Below are positions 1 to 8,088 of a stretch of DNA of 64,000 nt, piece by piece. The notes beneath the pieces were generated by a model that was not told where the DNA came from, made no database searches, and was given only the letters and a program-made list of their open reading frames with translations. Origin of the DNA: Sphingomonas sp. PP-CC-1A-547 (GTDB taxonomy: Bacteria > Pseudomonadota > Alphaproteobacteria > Sphingomonadales > Sphingomonadaceae); the NCBI RefSeq assembly GCF_003610375.1, contig NZ_RAPZ01000013.1, positions 1 through 64,000 on the forward strand, written 5' to 3'. Both the position numbers and the translations under genes were made by a program. How positions within the stretch are numbered: the first letter of the stretch is position 1; each line of letters starts with the position of its first letter.

Positions 1-694
1 AGGACCCCGGAAACCGCAAGCCGCCGCCCACATGTCCCTTCATCTTTACCTACAATGTCAAAGAGCCGACAAAAATACCGACACTCGCATAACCCTCCCT
101 CGCGGAAGATTTGGAGCATCTGGTTTTCTTGCGACAGCCGCAGAGGCCGGTGAGGCACTCCGCTGCGGTTCGACCTATCTAAGAGAGCGAACTCAGAACG
201 TCAACAGCGAATTTTTCAAATATGGAATAACGACGACGCGGGAGGGTAGCGGTCCGGTGTCGGGCTCGCGGACATGAAGCAGCTCATAGACCCTTGGCGC
301 CTACGGTTCGACTAGCACGCCTAGCGAGGGCGGCAACGCGTAGATGAGGCGAACCACCGGGACCTTTTCGCCGCAGGTAATCAGGGCACGCATCGATGAC
401 ACCCAGCCGTTGAGCGAACCAGCCGTTGAACGAAGTCGCTATCCGGGCGGTCGCAACTGGCTGGTCTGCTGCCAGCCATTCCTCGGGCAGATCACATAGG
501 CATGGATACTGCCGCTGGCGTTATGGTGCGCAGGGATGCCCTGCCCTGCCCTGCCCGGCGCCGCCGCCATCAACGTGCCCGAGCCGATCACCGGCGCGGC
601 GGGTACCGCGCGGGGATCATCCGCGTCGAAGTGACCCTCGAAACACTATAAAACCTTTCGGCTGATCGCGTGGTTGGCGAATTATCCTCCCGCC
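1..694. other. Left-edge region without a recognisable gene
   Basis: Short open frames exist here (for example 32-277 and 426-665 on the plus strand), but their translations have no motif, no convincing ribosome binding site and an erratic composition. A run of CCTGC repeats lies at about 539-560. The region ends beside the 3' end of the LysR gene. It may hold decayed coding sequence, but I cannot name a parent gene. Confidence 0.4.
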
Positions 695-1579
695 TCACCC
701 ATCGAGATAGGCGGCGAGTTCCTCGGGCGCGGCGTGCGGGAAAGATTGCCGCAGAAAGTCGAGAAAGGCGGACACCCTTGCATTGAGCAGTCTGCGCGAC
801 GGGTAAAGTGCCCAAAGGGCGATGTCCGAGTCCGCTATGTCGCCCCAATGCGCCAGCCGCCCGCTGCCGATATCGCGACTGACCAGCGACAGCGGTAGCC
901 GGGCGGCCCCTGCCCCAGCGCGCACTGCGTCGCGGATCATGATCAACGACGACAGGCGCAGCACCGGATCGACCGCAATCGTCGACGTCCCAGCCGGATC
1001 TGCAAGCCGCCAGTTTTGCGCGGCGTCGCCACCGCGCACCACGGCGGGCACGGCGCCTGCACTGTGCGGCATGTCAGGCGCGGCCACCACCACCAGTCGG
1101 TCGTGGAGAAACGGGCGGCCGACCAGCGCATCATCTGCCGCGGGATCGACGCGGATCACCAGATCGTAGCCTTCCTCGATCATGTCCACCGCACGATCTT
1201 CAGTGGTCACTTCCAGCCGTATTTCGGTGTGGCGGCGGGAGAACTCTGCAGCCAACCGGCCCATCGCCGTCTGCGAGAACAGCAGCGGTGCGCTGATCCG
1301 CAGGCGGCCGCGTACCCGTTCGCTGCCCGAGGCAATGGCCGCAGCCGTTTCCTCCAATTCGGTCAGCAGCGCGCCGGCGCGTTCGAACAGCGCGCGCCCT
1401 TCCTCGGTCAGCTTGAGATCACGTCGTCCGCGTTCGAACAGCCGCAGGTCGAGCGCTGCCTCCAACTCCCCCACGCGTCGGGACAGCGTCGCCTTGGGCC
1501 GGCGCGCGGCACGAGCGGCTTTTCCAAACCCGCCATGACGGGCGACGAGTATGAAGTCGGCAAGCGCGAGCAGGTCCAT
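695..1579 (-). CDS. LysR-family transcriptional regulator
   Basis: A LysR-type regulator of about 294 residues. The N-terminus has the usual winged helix-turn-helix: a 'LADFILVARHGGFGKAARA' segment, then 'LSRRVGELEAALDLRLFERG' and 'LTEEGRALFERA'. A substrate-binding domain follows. I chose the internal Met at 1579 rather than 1618 because LysR proteins begin just before this helix and a GGTGGA ribosome site lies six bases upstream. It is divergent from the NmrA-family reductase at 1686, with about 106 bp between them, the classic arrangement in which a LysR protein controls its neighbour. The inducer cannot be read from sequence. Confidence 0.9.
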   Translation of the reverse strand: MDLLALADFILVARHGGFGKAARAARRPKATLSRRVGELEAALDLRLFERGRRDLKLTEEGRALFERAGALLTELEETAAAIASGSERVRGRLRISAPLLFSQTAMGRLAAEFSRRHTEIRLEVTTEDRAVDMIEEGYDLVIRVDPAADDALVGRPFLHDRLVVVAAPDMPHSAGAVPAVVRGGDAAQNWRLADPAGTSTIAVDPVLRLSSLIMIRDAVRAGAGAARLPLSLVSRDIGSGRLAHWGDIADSDIALWALYPSRRLLNARVSAFLDFLRQSFPHAAPEELAAYLDG

Positions 1580-1612
1580 AACGTTCCACCAGTGAGACCA
1601 TGCGTCCAGATT

Positions 1613-1647
1613 ACGCATCTATTTGCACGAACGTGGATCACGCATCT
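1613..1647. promoter_or_regulatory. Direct repeat ACGCATCT in the LysR/NmrA intergenic region
   Basis: The 8-mer ACGCATCT occurs at 1613-1620 and again at 1640-1647, 27 bp apart, in the 106-bp gap between the divergent LysR and NmrA genes. Both copies are followed by a TTTGCA-like sequence. The position suits a LysR operator, but no clean T-N11-A dyad was identified. Confidence 0.4.
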
Positions 1648-1685
1648 TTGCATCGTCAGCAAGACAAAACGAAGGAGCGAACACC

Positions 1686-2552
1686 ATGACCATTCTCGTG
1701 ATCGGAGCCACCGGCCGCGTCGGCCGCCATGTCGTCGACCAACTCATACAGCGCGATGCGCAGGTGCGCGTGCTCACGCGCGATCCCGCCAAGGCGGCGT
1801 TCCCGGTCGGCGTCGAGGTGATGCAAGGCGACCTGCTCGACATCGGCGCGCTGCGCGCCGCCTTCTCCGGCGTCAGCACGGTGTTCCTGCTCAATGCGGT
1901 AACGGGCGACGAATTCACCCAGGCTATCCTCACACTCAACGTCGCGCGCGAAGCCGGCGTCGATCGTGTCGTCTATCTGTCGGTGTTCGACGCCGACCGC
2001 GCCGTCAATGTCCCGCACTTTGCGGTGAAATCGGGGGCCGAGCGGATGCTGGCCGCGATGGGCTTCGGCGCCACCATCCTGCGCCCGACCTACTTCATCG
2101 ACAACGAGGTGATGGTGAAGGACGTGATCCTACAGCACGGCGTCTACCCAATACCGCTCGGCGGCAGGGGCGTGGCGATGGTCGATGCGCGCGACATCGC
2201 CGAGGTCGCGGCGATCGAGTTGATCCGTCGTGAGCGCGCACCGCACACGTTACCGATCGAGACGATCAACCTGGTCGGCCCCGAGACGCTGACCGGGGTC
2301 GACGTCGCGGCGATCTGGTCCGACGTTCTCGGCCGCACCGTCACCTATGGTGGCGACGATCCCAGTGGCTTCGAACAGACCATGGCGACGTTCATGCCGG
2401 AATGGATGGCTTATGAGATGCGTCTCATGGCCGAGCGCTACGTCAGCGACGGCATGATCCCGGAAGATGGCGACCGCGAGCGTCTCGTGACGCTGCTTGG
2501 CCGCCCTCTCCACGGCTACCGCGAGACCGCCGCCCGGATCGCTGCCGATTGA
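1686..2552 (+). CDS. NmrA/YwnB-type NAD(P)-binding reductase
   Basis: An atypical SDR of 288 residues. The start is the ATG at 1686, preceded by an AAGGAG site at about 1674; the dinucleotide-binding motif follows at once (TILVIGATGRVGRHV). A 'VVYLSVFDADRAVNVPHFAVKSGAERML' stretch and an 'ILRPTYFIDN' stretch are typical of NmrA-like quinone or NAD(P)H-sensing reductases. The C-terminus ends in a short helix as in that family. It lacks the classical SDR YxxxK in its usual spacing, so the role may be redox sensing or a reduction of unknown substrate. It is probably under control of the divergent LysR protein. Confidence 0.85.
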   Translation: MTILVIGATGRVGRHVVDQLIQRDAQVRVLTRDPAKAAFPVGVEVMQGDLLDIGALRAAFSGVSTVFLLNAVTGDEFTQAILTLNVAREAGVDRVVYLSVFDADRAVNVPHFAVKSGAERMLAAMGFGATILRPTYFIDNEVMVKDVILQHGVYPIPLGGRGVAMVDARDIAEVAAIELIRRERAPHTLPIETINLVGPETLTGVDVAAIWSDVLGRTVTYGGDDPSGFEQTMATFMPEWMAYEMRLMAERYVSDGMIPEDGDRERLVTLLGRPLHGYRETAARIAAD

Positions 2553-2611
2553 TACTCAGGCAGGGCCCAGCGGTCGGCAGGTTCGCACCCGTCGACCGCT
2601 GGGTTCGCGTA

Positions 2612-2975
2612 TCAGGCAACCGAGACCGCATCGGCGGGGATCTTGAGCGGCGTCGCGGGATTGGTGGCGACCTCGAACACGGCTGCGGCGACATCGCCCA
2701 GATGCGTGACCCGTCCCGTGTCCTCGCGGAACGGCGTCATCATGCCTTCGATCAATGGCTTGTAGTCGAGTTATCGAGCCCACGCGGGAGGGGCATCGCA
2801 TTGGCGCCGAACTGGGTCGTCGGCGAATGTGCCGCAGCACGAACGGCGAGGCTCTCGGTGAACGTATTTACCGCAGCCTTGCTCGCGCGGTAGGTGCTGA
2901 TGCGGTTTCCAAGGCAAAGCCCGAGGAACAGCCGGCAATGAGCGCGATGCGCGCTCTTCCATCCGCTATGCTGCC
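2612..2975 (-). pseudogene. Decayed short-chain dehydrogenase (SDR) remnant
   Basis: Pieces of one SDR appear in different minus-strand frames. A 'SSGFALETASAP' piece corresponds to the segment after the catalytic Ser. After a frame shift, 'YRASKAAVNTFTESLAV' carries the YxxSK-like motif. After another break, a tail 'YKPLIEGMMTPFREDTGRV' continues to a TGA at 2612-2614. The N-terminal Rossmann motif is missing and no start is present. It abuts the 3' end of the GGDEF-EAL gene. I read this as an ancient, truncated and frameshifted SDR gene, not a functional one. Confidence 0.75.
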
Positions 2976-5308
2976 CGGCTGATCCTGTTCTCGAGCAGCC
3001 CAGCGATGCGGCCACTCTCAACCGGACGACTGAATAGATAGCCCTGAATGTAACCGCAGCCCTCACCGCGCAGCAGGTCGAGCTGCCCGGTATCCTCGAC
3101 GCCCTCGGCGGTCGTTTCCATGTCCAGCGCGGTCGCCAGATCGACGATCGCGCGAACGATCGCCGCGGCGCTCGGATCGGTGGCGATGCTGGTAATGAAC
3201 GAGCGGTCGATCTTGATCTTGTCGAACGGAAAGCTGCGCAGGTAGCTCAGCGACGAATAGCCGGTGCCGAAATCATCGAGCGCAACGCGGATGCCCATCG
3301 CGCGCAGCGTGTGCAGCAATGCGATGACCGGGTCCTCGCCGTCGAGGAAGACCGATTCCGTGATCTCGATCTCGAGCCTGTCGGGTGCCAGGCCGCTATG
3401 TGCGAGCGCCTGGAGAATGATCGCCTGCAACCCGCTGTTGCGGAACTGCAACGGCGACACGTTGACCGCGACGCGGATATGCTCTGGCCAGTGCATCGCC
3501 TGTCGACAGGCCTCCTGCATCACCCACTCGCCGATCGCGATGATCAGCCCGGTATCCTCGGCGATCGGGATGAACTCGGCCGGGGGAACGATGCCGCGCT
3601 CCGGATGATGCCAGCGCACCAGCGCTTCGAACCCGCCGATCCGCTCCGCCTTCAGGTCGAATACCGGCTGGTAGTTGAGCACGAACTGGCCTGACTGGAT
3701 CGCCTCGCGAAGGTCGAGCTCGACCTGCCGACGCCAGCGCGCAGCCGCGTCGAGCGAGGGTTCGAAAAACCGGAACACGCCGCGACCGTCTTCCTTGGCG
3801 AGATACAGCGCGAGGTCAGCATTCTTGAGCAGTTCGTCGGCGTCCTCGCCATCGACCGGGCCGATCGCAATGCCGATGCTGACCGCGGTCGCGATATGGT
3901 GGCCATCGGCCAAGACCGGCTGGCGCATCATGTCGAGGATGCTCTGTGCCAGGACGCGCGGGCGATCGGCATCGAACTGGCCCGAGAGGATCACCGCGTA
4001 TTCGTCGCCGCCGAGCCGCGAGACCAGCCCGTCGGGTGCGACCTCGCTCAACATCGTGCCGATCGCCTTCAGCAACGCATCGCCGACCGGATGGCCGAGC
4101 GTGTCGTTCACGCCCTTGAAGCGATCGAGATCGAGACACAGCACCGCAATCCCCCCGCCGGCGCGCCGGACCTGGAGGATCGCCTGGTCGAGCGACTTGC
4201 GGAAAAAGGTGCGGTTCGGCAGGCCGGTGAGGACATCGTGGAACGCGAGATGCGTAATCCGGTTCTCGCGTTCGAGGATGCCGGCCGACATCCGGTCGAA
4301 GCTGGCGGCCAGCCTGCTGATCTCGTCGCGCCCCTTCACGACGATATGCGCGCGACTCCCCTCCTCCAGCGCTCGCGCCGCGGCGTCCAGCGCCGCGATC
4401 GGTCCGGCGATCCCCATCGCCAAACGCCGGCTGCCCAGCACGACGAGGATCAGCCCGGCCAGCCCGGCCAGCGCGATGCCCGCCTGCAATGGCAGATACG
4501 GAGTCAGCGCGGCGTTGAGCGGATAGCGGATCAGGATCGCCGCCTGCGGTCGATTTGTTAGGCCGGCGAGCGGCTTGGCGATCGCGAACGCGCGGCCGGT
4601 CGACAGAGTGAGAGTGGCGAGTGTCCGAGACGACCGCGATGCCTCGACCAGATCGTCGACCGCGGCGTTCGATCCGACCGACCTGTCTGCCGCGTGCCAG
4701 CGCCCTGCGCCGTCGCTGCGCATGATCGTCGCGATCAGCGGGATCGCAGAAAGCCGTTCGAGCCCCTGCATCTCCATGCCGTCGAGCCGCACTGCGAAGA
4801 CCACCCAGCCGACCTGCATAGGTGCCATCACCGGTGACATGATGAGTCGGTACACCTGCCCCGCCACCACCACGACCGCGTCGCGCCGACCGTCCGGAAC
4901 CGCGAAGGGGAACTGCGCGACCGTCGCAGCCAGGGCGCCTGAGGGACCGGTGACCTGGCCGTCCTGATCGACCACGAACGCGGCGGTAACCTCTGCCCGG
5001 TTGCTGATATTGGCGAGCGCGGACGCAATCGTCGGCCGATCGCCGCTAGCGACCGCCGCGCGGAATCCGAAATCTCGCGACAACAGGTCGGCCGAGGCGA
5101 TCAGCGACTGAGACCTGAGCGACCAGAGCCGGTCGTAGACGCTGCCGCTGGTAACGAGTTCCTGACGCACGGAATCGCGCGCGTGCGTCCAGATCATCAC
5201 CTGCGCGACGACGGCAAGCAGCACCAGCGTCACCGCGAACAGGCTTGCGTACAGCACTGACAGCTTGGTCCGAAGATGGCGGAACCGCGGCCAGCGCAGA
5301 CTCATCAC
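2966..5308 (-). CDS. Membrane-bound GGDEF-EAL protein (c-di-GMP turnover)
   Basis: A 780-residue bifunctional diguanylate cyclase/phosphodiesterase candidate. A transmembrane helix at about residues 16-40 and a second at 272-292 flank a periplasmic sensor domain of the double-CHASE/CHASE4 kind. HAMP follows at about 293-346, GGDEF at about 350-515 and EAL at about 530-775. The cyclase motif reads GGDEY (433-437), one residue off the canonical GGDEF, and I see no RxxD inhibitory site upstream. The EAL domain keeps EAL (561-563), NVSPLQF, EITESVF, DDFGTGYSS, KID and AEGVED, so phosphodiesterase activity is likely. The start overlaps the stop of the cupredoxin gene by ATGA, so the two are co-translated. 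Confidence 0.93.
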   Translation of the reverse strand: MMSLRWPRFRHLRTKLSVLYASLFAVTLVLLAVVAQVMIWTHARDSVRQELVTSGSVYDRLWSLRSQSLIASADLLSRDFGFRAAVASGDRPTIASALANISNRAEVTAAFVVDQDGQVTGPSGALAATVAQFPFAVPDGRRDAVVVVAGQVYRLIMSPVMAPMQVGWVVFAVRLDGMEMQGLERLSAIPLIATIMRSDGAGRWHAADRSVGSNAAVDDLVEASRSSRTLATLTLSTGRAFAIAKPLAGLTNRPQAAILIRYPLNAALTPYLPLQAGIALAGLAGLILVVLGSRRLAMGIAGPIAALDAAARALEEGSRAHIVVKGRDEISRLAASFDRMSAGILERENRITHLAFHDVLTGLPNRTFFRKSLDQAILQVRRAGGGIAVLCLDLDRFKGVNDTLGHPVGDALLKAIGTMLSEVAPDGLVSRLGGDEYAVILSGQFDADRPRVLAQSILDMMRQPVLADGHHIATAVSIGIAIGPVDGEDADELLKNADLALYLAKEDGRGVFRFFEPSLDAAARWRRQVELDLREAIQSGQFVLNYQPVFDLKAERIGGFEALVRWHHPERGIVPPAEFIPIAEDTGLIIAIGEWVMQEACRQAMHWPEHIRVAVNVSPLQFRNSGLQAIILQALAHSGLAPDRLEIEITESVFLDGEDPVIALLHTLRAMGIRVALDDFGTGYSSLSYLRSFPFDKIKIDRSFITSIATDPSAAAIVRAIVDLATALDMETTAEGVEDTGQLDLLRGEGCGYIQGYLFSRPVESGRIAGLLENRISRAA

Positions 5309-5904
5309 CGGTGCAGCACGAAAGTCGTGGCAAAGCCGGTGGCGGCGACGTCGATCGGCTGGGAGGCAGTGCTGCCGGGCGCGCGAATAGATGGGTGCCA
5401 GACACGGACCGTGCCTGTCCCCGCGGGAACGCCGGTGATGCTGACATGCCCCGCCTGGTCGGTCAGCGCGGCAAACGGGGTGGCAGTCACGAACACGAAT
5501 CCGCTCATCGAGTCATGGATGTTGCAGCCGAGCGGGACCACGCCCGGACGGTCGAACAGGACGGTTCGCGCATCCTCCTGCCCGTAGAGTTTCAGATCGA
5601 ACTTCTTGGTCTTCGAAAACGAATAGACGTGGTGACGCACCCGGTCGCGATTGGGGAAGCCGACCGTCGCGCCGACGGGGACGATCAGCACATGCGGCTG
5701 AAACGCGATGTCGCGCTGTTCGATCATATACGGCCCACGCACCGTCACCGCCGGCGCCTTGGGCGTCTCGATCGTGACCACCGCGCCCGGCAGCGGCTTG
5801 CCGTCGAAGCCACGGACGTCGATCGCCACCGTGGCGGCATGCGCCGCCATCGGCAGTGCGAGCACGACGATCATCGAGGTCAGGCGGAGGACGGATGCGT
5901 ACAT
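5305..5904 (-). CDS. Periplasmic cupredoxin ('methylamine utilization' type)
   Basis: A secreted plastocyanin/azurin-like protein of 199 residues. A signal peptide occupies about residues 1-23 (ends AAHA). The candidate copper ligands are His91 or His92 in 'RHHVYSF' and Cys127, His130 and Met133 in 'GCNIHDSM', the layout of a type 1 copper site. A C-terminal beta domain follows (about 140-199). Database proteins of this kind are often labelled methylamine utilization protein, but no methylamine genes are present. Its last four bases overlap the GGDEF-EAL start, suggesting that it delivers or senses a redox or copper signal for that protein. I used the Met at 5904 because the signal peptide begins there; an upstream Met at 6015 would add an odd extension. 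Confidence 0.85.
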   Translation of the reverse strand: MYASVLRLTSMIVVLALPMAAHAATVAIDVRGFDGKPLPGAVVTIETPKAPAVTVRGPYMIEQRDIAFQPHVLIVPVGATVGFPNRDRVRHHVYSFSKTKKFDLKLYGQEDARTVLFDRPGVVPLGCNIHDSMSGFVFVTATPFAALTDQAGHVSITGVPAGTGTVRVWHPSIRAPGSTASQPIDVAATGFATTFVLHR

Positions 5905-6031
5905 AGCTTGGCCTCTAACGGTCCGAAGATTGCGAAGCCGTAAACGCCACTGACGTCCGGTCATGTCTTTTTCGCTCGGGCTCCGCATCGATAACCCGAC
6001 GTGGGAGACCAACAATTAACCAATAGTCTCC

Positions 6032-6940
6032 ATGAGATACCGGATGATTCGCATGTCGCCATCGACCGTCGCCGGATGCATCGCCAAGCTCGTAGTGGCG
6101 ATCACCGTCGTGACAGCATCCCCCGCCGCAGCGCGCGAGGGTCGTGCCGGCGGTAAGCTCATGCTGACCAACGGCGTCACCACGATCGAGGGAAGTTCGG
6201 GCGGCGGCATCTCCACATGGGCGCTGATCGCCGGTAACGAAACCGTCGACGGGATCGGCGGGTCCGCGCATGTCTCGGTCATCCTGCTGCCGGGCTATCG
6301 GTGGGAAAGCCACGGCGCAGCGATCGGCGTCCACGACCGGCTGGAACTGAGCTACGCCCGACAGAATCTCGATACGCGCGACGTCGGTGCAAAGCTGGGT
6401 ATCGGCCGCGGGTATACGCTCAACCAGGACGTATTCGGTGCCAAGCTGCGCGTCGTCGGCGATGCCGTCTATGGCAGCCCCTACCTGCCGCAGATCGCGA
6501 TCGGCGCGCAGTACAAGCACAATCTCGATCCGCAGATCGTCGCTGCGGTCGGTGGACGCCACGCCAGTGGTACCGACATCTACGTGGCTGCCACGAAGCT
6601 GCTGCTGCGACAGAGCATCCTGCTCGGCACCACGATCCGCTACACCAAGGCCAACCAGAATGGCCTGCTCGGGTTCGGGGGCGATCGTGGCGCAAATCGC
6701 ACCGTCCAGGTCGAGGGCACGCTGGGCTATCAGATCTCGCGCCAGTTGGTCGTCGGCGGCGAATACCGGTCGAAACCGGACAATCTCGGGTTCGCCAGGG
6801 AGAACGACTGGAAGACCGCCTATGCCGCGTATGCGATCAGCAAAAACCTGACTGCGACCGCGGCCTATGTCGATCTCGGTTCGATCGCGACGGCCGAGCG
6901 CCAACGCGGCGGCTTCCTGTCGCTCCAGACCGCCTTCTAG
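6032..6940 (+). CDS. DUF3034 family protein, probable outer-membrane protein
   Basis: A 302-residue exported protein. A signal peptide ends around residue 35 (ASPAAA). The opening of the mature part, 'GGKLMLTNGVTTIEGSSGGG', is the hallmark of DUF3034 proteins. The rest is alternating strands rich in Tyr and Gly with a final aromatic residue (LQTAF), as in an outer-membrane beta-barrel. Function is unknown. It is divergent from the cupredoxin gene and is followed 12 bp later by the globin gene. The exact start is uncertain because Met codons at 6044 and 6053 are also in frame. Confidence 0.85.
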   Translation: MRYRMIRMSPSTVAGCIAKLVVAITVVTASPAAAREGRAGGKLMLTNGVTTIEGSSGGGISTWALIAGNETVDGIGGSAHVSVILLPGYRWESHGAAIGVHDRLELSYARQNLDTRDVGAKLGIGRGYTLNQDVFGAKLRVVGDAVYGSPYLPQIAIGAQYKHNLDPQIVAAVGGRHASGTDIYVAATKLLLRQSILLGTTIRYTKANQNGLLGFGGDRGANRTVQVEGTLGYQISRQLVVGGEYRSKPDNLGFARENDWKTAYAAYAISKNLTATAAYVDLGSIATAERQRGGFLSLQTAF

Positions 6941-6952
6941 GAGACGTTTCCG

Positions 6953-7423
6953 ATGCTCGTGCTAGCCCTGCTCGCCCTCCTCCAGACCGCGCCCACGCCG
7001 CCCGGCGAGGACCCGGTCGCGCCCTATGCAATGAGCGATGCCAATGCCGGAGGCCGCCCGTTCAAAGGCGTTGCCATGCTCGAAGCGTTTCACGGGGTGG
7101 CCGGCATCGACCGGATCGTCGACGATCTGGTGACGACGAGCCAGGCCGACGCGCGGATCGGCGACATCTTCAAGGGGCAGGACATGATCCGCCTGCGCCG
7201 CACGCTGAAAGAACAATTCTGCGTCCTGCTGAACGGTGGCTGCCGTTACACCGGTCGCGACATGGCGACCGTGCACAAGAACCTCGGCATCCAGGCCAAG
7301 GACATGAACGCGCTGGTCGAAAACCTCCAGGCCGCCATGCGTCGCGAGGGTGTGTCGTTTCCAGCTCAAAACGCCTTCCTCGGCAAGCTTGCCGTTATGA
7401 AGCCGGACGTGGTCACCCGGTAG
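6953..7423 (+). CDS. Exported group 1 truncated haemoglobin
   Basis: A 156-residue protein. A short hydrophobic leader (MLVLALLALLQT) is followed by a globin of the 2/2 family. 'GIDRIVDDLV' covers the early helices, 'GRDMATVHKNLGI' holds the proximal His, and 'LVENLQAAMRREGV' plus 'AQNAFLGKLAVMKPDVV' match the group 1 C-terminal helices. Most truncated globins are cytoplasmic; a leader here implies a periplasmic or membrane-tethered form. An AGGAG site at about 6939 lies partly within the stop of the DUF3034 gene, so the two are one operon. A haem-based gas or redox role linked to the divergent c-di-GMP gene is inference. Confidence 0.88.
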   Translation: MLVLALLALLQTAPTPPGEDPVAPYAMSDANAGGRPFKGVAMLEAFHGVAGIDRIVDDLVTTSQADARIGDIFKGQDMIRLRRTLKEQFCVLLNGGCRYTGRDMATVHKNLGIQAKDMNALVENLQAAMRREGVSFPAQNAFLGKLAVMKPDVVTR

Positions 7424-7581
7424 AAACACTCACGGACGTTCGGCTTCCTGTCCCCGCCTCCCAACTTCAGATGCACCTTGATGAAGAGGGTCTCGGGGGT
7501 CGTCAAAAAATCAAACTGTTGTGAATGATTGAGTTTTGTGACGGGCCAGGATGGTGAGCTTGGCGCCAGAATGCCGGCGAT

Positions 7582-7893
7582 TCATCGCTGCTCAGGCGGT
7601 ATGTCTCGCGCTCGGGCTGACAAATCACGGATGTCAGTTGGCTCGAACCTCAGCTGTCGACGGTGCGTCGACGGTGGCCTCTTCGCCACGGATAGTCCCG
7701 GCCGCCATTCTGTCGCAGGGCGGATAGGACGCGGCGTAAACCCTCCTCCGCAATTTGGGCAGACGTTGAGCAACTCCGTCTCGACGCACGTCGTACAGAA
7801 GGTGCATTCATAGGTACAAATACGCGCGTTCGTCGCCGCGGGCGGCAGATCGCGATCGCAGAACTCACAGTTCGGCCGTAGCTCAAGCGCCAT
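7582..7893 (-). CDS. DUF1272 zinc-ribbon-like protein
   Basis: A 103-residue protein. Its first 50 residues carry eight Cys (9, 12, 26, 30, 33, 36, 45, 48) in the DUF1272 pattern: 'LELRPNCEFCDRDLPP', then 'CTYECTFCTTC', then 'CPNCGGGF'. These probably bind two zinc ions. The rest is a low-complexity basic tail. I chose the Met at 7893 because family members begin MxLELRPNCE; the upstream Met at 7947 has no support. Cellular role unknown. Confidence 0.85.
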   Translation of the reverse strand: MALELRPNCEFCDRDLPPAATNARICTYECTFCTTCVETELLNVCPNCGGGFTPRPIRPATEWRPGLSVAKRPPSTHRRQLRFEPTDIRDLSARARDIPPEQR

Positions 7894-8088
7894 GATTTCC
7901 TCCGGCATCCTGCGTCGCGGCCCGCGCCGGTTTGGGGGGCTCGACAAGGTGAATGGAGTTACGGCTGTCGCCGATCCGCTTCGGCATTATGTCTGGTGTA
8001 CGCCCCCGCTCCCCGCGAGCGTCCGCCAGTGGGTCTCCGTCCTGTCGCCAATTGGTCCATTCCGGCGACCGGTACGCTCGGCAACGAC

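Noticed and set aside
5305..5904. Cupredoxin as part of a methylamine-oxidation cluster
   Set aside because: The usual label suggests it, but no methylamine dehydrogenase, amicyanin or maturation genes are nearby.
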